From positions 1 through 7,476 of the forward strand of contig JAJYAB010000083.1 in NCBI GenBank assembly GCA_021779775.1: a stretch of 7,476 nucleotides of DNA. The letters are read 5' to 3'. Below the pieces are notes generated by a model that saw only the letters and a program-made list of their open reading frames with translations, was not told the origin of the DNA and searched no databases. Source of the stretch: Actinomycetes bacterium (GTDB taxonomy: Bacteria; Actinomycetota; Acidimicrobiia; Acidimicrobiales; UBA8190). Below are positions 5,784-7,476 of this stretch, one piece after another. The stretch's first letter is position 1; each line of letters opens with the position of its first letter. The translations under genes were made by a program, and so were the position numbers.

Positions 5784-5879
5784 GATAGCATCGCGCCACG
5801 ATGTATAAGTGCTCGTGTTGCCATCACGCCCTTCTCCCCGATCAGCCGTCGTTCCAGCCACTTCGAGCGTCGGTCGAAT
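5784..5879. promoter_or_regulatory. Divergent region between MarR-DUF488 and ClC with a possible MarR operator
   Basis: About 96 bases separate the two divergent starts. CACGA at 5797-5801 and TCGTG at 5813-5817 form a 21-base interrupted inverted repeat. Its centre holds TATACA (minus, 5802-5807) and, on the other strand, TATAAG (5804-5809), both plausible -10 elements, although neither has a good -35. The size and symmetry suit a MarR dimer site, but five-base arms can arise by chance, so this is only a candidate. Confidence 0.3.
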
Positions 5880-7476
5880 ATGACTGAGGACGAGGCGGGA
5901 TCGCACCCCGAGAACCCATCAGTGGTCGAGCAGCTGACCACTGCGAAAGACAAGGAGGACCCTGACCGCCGTCCCAGGGAGACCTCGGAGCGAGCGCTCG
6001 GCGACTTCACCACCACCCCGGCCATCCTGGGTCTCGTCCCGCTGGCGATCCTGATCGGCGGGCTCGGGGCGGGGATCTCCCTGGCGCTGCTCGACATGAT
6101 CGGGTTCTTCACCAATCTCTTCTACTACCAGCGTCTGAGCGTCCACCTGGTCTCGCCCAACGCCAACACCCTCGGGGTCATAGCGGTCGTCATCCCTATC
6201 GGTGGCGGGTTGATCGTCGGACTGATGGCACGGTTCGGCTCCGAGCAGATCCGTGGCCACGGCATCCCCGAGGCGATGGAGCGGATCTTGATCAACGGGA
6301 GCCGGGTCCAGCCGCGCCTCGCGATCTTGAAGCCGATCTCCAGTGCAATCAGTATCGGCACCGGCGGCCCCTTCGGCGCCGAGGGGCCGATCATCTTGAC
6401 CGGCGGCGCGGTCGGCTCGATCGTCGGCCAGCTGTTCCGTCTCACCGCCGCGCAGCGGCGGGCGCTGCTTGTGGCCGGGGCGGCGGCGGGGATGAGCGCG
6501 GTGTTCGGAACCCCGGTGGCTGCCACGCTATTCGGCGTCGAGCTGTTGGCCTTTGAGTTCAAGCCCCGCTCCATGGTCCTGATCGGCCTCGCCGCCGCCA
6601 CCGCGGACGGCCTTCGGATGGCGATGGCGAGCGCCGTGCTCGTCGCTCCCCAGCCGCTGTTCCCTGTGCCGGGCCATGCCCCTCTCGGCGGGGTGGTCCT
6701 CCTCGGCGCCGCGGTGGTCGGGATCGCTACCGGCCTCGGCGCCTGGGTCATGACCCAGGCCGTCTACCGATTCGAGGACCTGTTCAAGAAGCTCACCGGG
6801 CACCTCCACTGGATGTGGTGGCCGATCATCGGCGGGGCGATCATCGGCGCCGGTGGGCTCATCGACCCCCGGGCCCTCGGGGTGGGTTACAACACCATCC
6901 ACGCCGAGCTGCTCGGCCAGCTCAGCGTAGACGCGCTCCTCCTGTTGTTCGCTGTCAAGCTCGTCATCTGGTCGGGCGGACTCGGCGGGGGCACGAGCGG
7001 CGGCATCCTCGCCCCGATCCTGATGATGGGCGCGGCGATCGGTGGAGTGCTCGGCCACGTGCTACCCGGCACGACGCCGGGGGTCTGGGCACTGCTTGGC
7101 ATGGCCGGCGCTCTCGGCGGTGTGACCCGCTCGCCGTTCACCGCGATCATCTTCGCTTTCGAGCTCACCCACGACCAGAACAGCCTCCTTGCTCTGCTCG
7201 CGGCAGCCACGGTCTCCCACCTCGTGAGCGTGTTGGTGCTCAAGCGATCCATCCTCACCGAGAAGGTGGCGCGCCGAGGCTTTCATGTCATGCGCGAGTA
7301 CGCGGTCGACCCGCTCGAGGCGACCTTCGTGCGGGAGGTCATGGACACCGACATCTACACCGTCGACGCCGATCGCAACCTCCTCGATCTCTACGGGGCC
7401 CTTCCCGAAGGCTCCCCAGAGCGCCGCCAGCGTCTCTATCCCGTACTCGACGGCGACGCCGGCCTGGTCGGAGTCC
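5880..7476 (+). CDS. ClC-family chloride channel/antiporter with C-terminal CBS domain, 3' end outside window
   Basis: An integral membrane protein of the ClC family, which moves chloride or other anions, in many bacteria in exchange for protons. About 532 residues are present and the frame is open at the right edge. A charged 45-residue cytoplasmic N-terminus precedes many hydrophobic helices. The anion-pathway motifs are GHGIPE at 126-131 (GSGIP in classic members), GAEGP at 166-170 (GREGP in classic members) with the gating glutamate Glu168 kept, a helix with Glu221 near the internal proton-glutamate position, and GTSGGILAP at 371-379. A CBS domain begins near residue 484 (VREVMDTDIYTVDADRN) and is cut off; such domains commonly bind adenine nucleotides and regulate transport. 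The ATG at 5880 gives a sensible N-terminus but lacks a good ribosome-binding site. The retained gating glutamate favours an exchanger over a passive channel; the transported ion is not settled by sequence. Confidence 0.9.
   Translation, partial: MTEDEAGSHPENPSVVEQLTTAKDKEDPDRRPRETSERALGDFTTTPAILGLVPLAILIGGLGAGISLALLDMIGFFTNLFYYQRLSVHLVSPNANTLGVIAVVIPIGGGLIVGLMARFGSEQIRGHGIPEAMERILINGSRVQPRLAILKPISSAISIGTGGPFGAEGPIILTGGAVGSIVGQLFRLTAAQRRALLVAGAAAGMSAVFGTPVAATLFGVELLAFEFKPRSMVLIGLAAATADGLRMAMASAVLVAPQPLFPVPGHAPLGGVVLLGAAVVGIATGLGAWVMTQAVYRFEDLFKKLTGHLHWMWWPIIGGAIIGAGGLIDPRALGVGYNTIHAELLGQLSVDALLLLFAVKLVIWSGGLGGGTSGGILAPILMMGAAIGGVLGHVLPGTTPGVWALLGMAGALGGVTRSPFTAIIFAFELTHDQNSLLALLAAATVSHLVSVLVLKRSILTEKVARRGFHVMREYAVDPLEATFVREVMDTDIYTVDADRNLLDLYGALPEGSPERRQRLYPVLDGDAGLVGV

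Noticed and set aside
5784..5906. A longer N-terminus for the MarR-DUF488 protein, starting at 5906
   Set aside because: The extra 41 residues do not resemble a MarR N-terminus and would overlap the first codons of the divergent ClC gene. An internal GTG is the more likely start.
6125..7286. Several long open frames on the minus strand opposite the ClC gene
   Set aside because: The plus strand encodes a complete ClC core in one frame. The opposite frames are Pro/Arg/Ala or Asp/Glu/Arg-rich and have no family features.
1..7476. CRISPR array, tRNA or rRNA gene, transposase, or phage structural gene
   Set aside because: Both strands were scanned by eye. No regularly spaced repeats, no conserved RNA sequences and no such protein motifs were found.

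Overview
The window is GC-rich (roughly two thirds G+C by eye). Its genes resemble those of high-GC Actinobacteria: a transketolase beginning MTTTT, a short-form 6-phosphogluconate dehydrogenase tail, and a toxin promoter placed for leaderless mRNA. An Acidimicrobiia-like actinobacterium, possibly from a metagenome assembly, is my best guess. This is inferred from protein style and is not proven.

Layout. Bases 1-1854 (minus) hold most of a transketolase. It starts at 1854 and runs off the left edge, and one base is missing near 1038-1044, which splits it into two frames. Ninety-five bases away, rpiA (ribose-5-phosphate isomerase A) reads divergently at 1950-2597. It converges on a HAD-family phosphatase (2723-3430, minus). 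One base upstream of that phosphatase lies the C-terminal part of a 6-phosphogluconate dehydrogenase (gnd, 3432 to about 3998, minus) that has lost its whole nucleotide-binding half. Immediately upstream of the gnd break sits a complete HigB/HigA-type toxin-antitoxin pair (4127-4818, minus). It has a near-consensus promoter, and its predicted transcript starts on the A of the toxin ATG. Next come a protein fusing a MarR-type winged helix to a DUF488 domain (4962 to about 5783, minus) and, divergent from it, a ClC-family chloride channel/antiporter with a C-terminal CBS domain (5880 to the right edge, plus).

How they fit together. Transketolase, RpiA and 6-phosphogluconate dehydrogenase are all pentose-phosphate-pathway enzymes, so the left half is a pentose-phosphate cluster. 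The HAD phosphatase was probably co-translated with gnd and may have served metabolite repair. The break in gnd beside the toxin-antitoxin pair looks like a rearrangement or insertion that joined the cluster to unrelated accessory genes. The right-hand pair (MarR-DUF488 and ClC) may be a regulator and its target.

I see no CRISPR array, tRNA, rRNA, transposase or clearly new multi-gene system. The items most worth a second look are the gnd/toxin-antitoxin junction, the two lesions in transketolase, the leaderless toxin promoter with its repeated operator-like sequence, and the MarR-DUF488 fusion.
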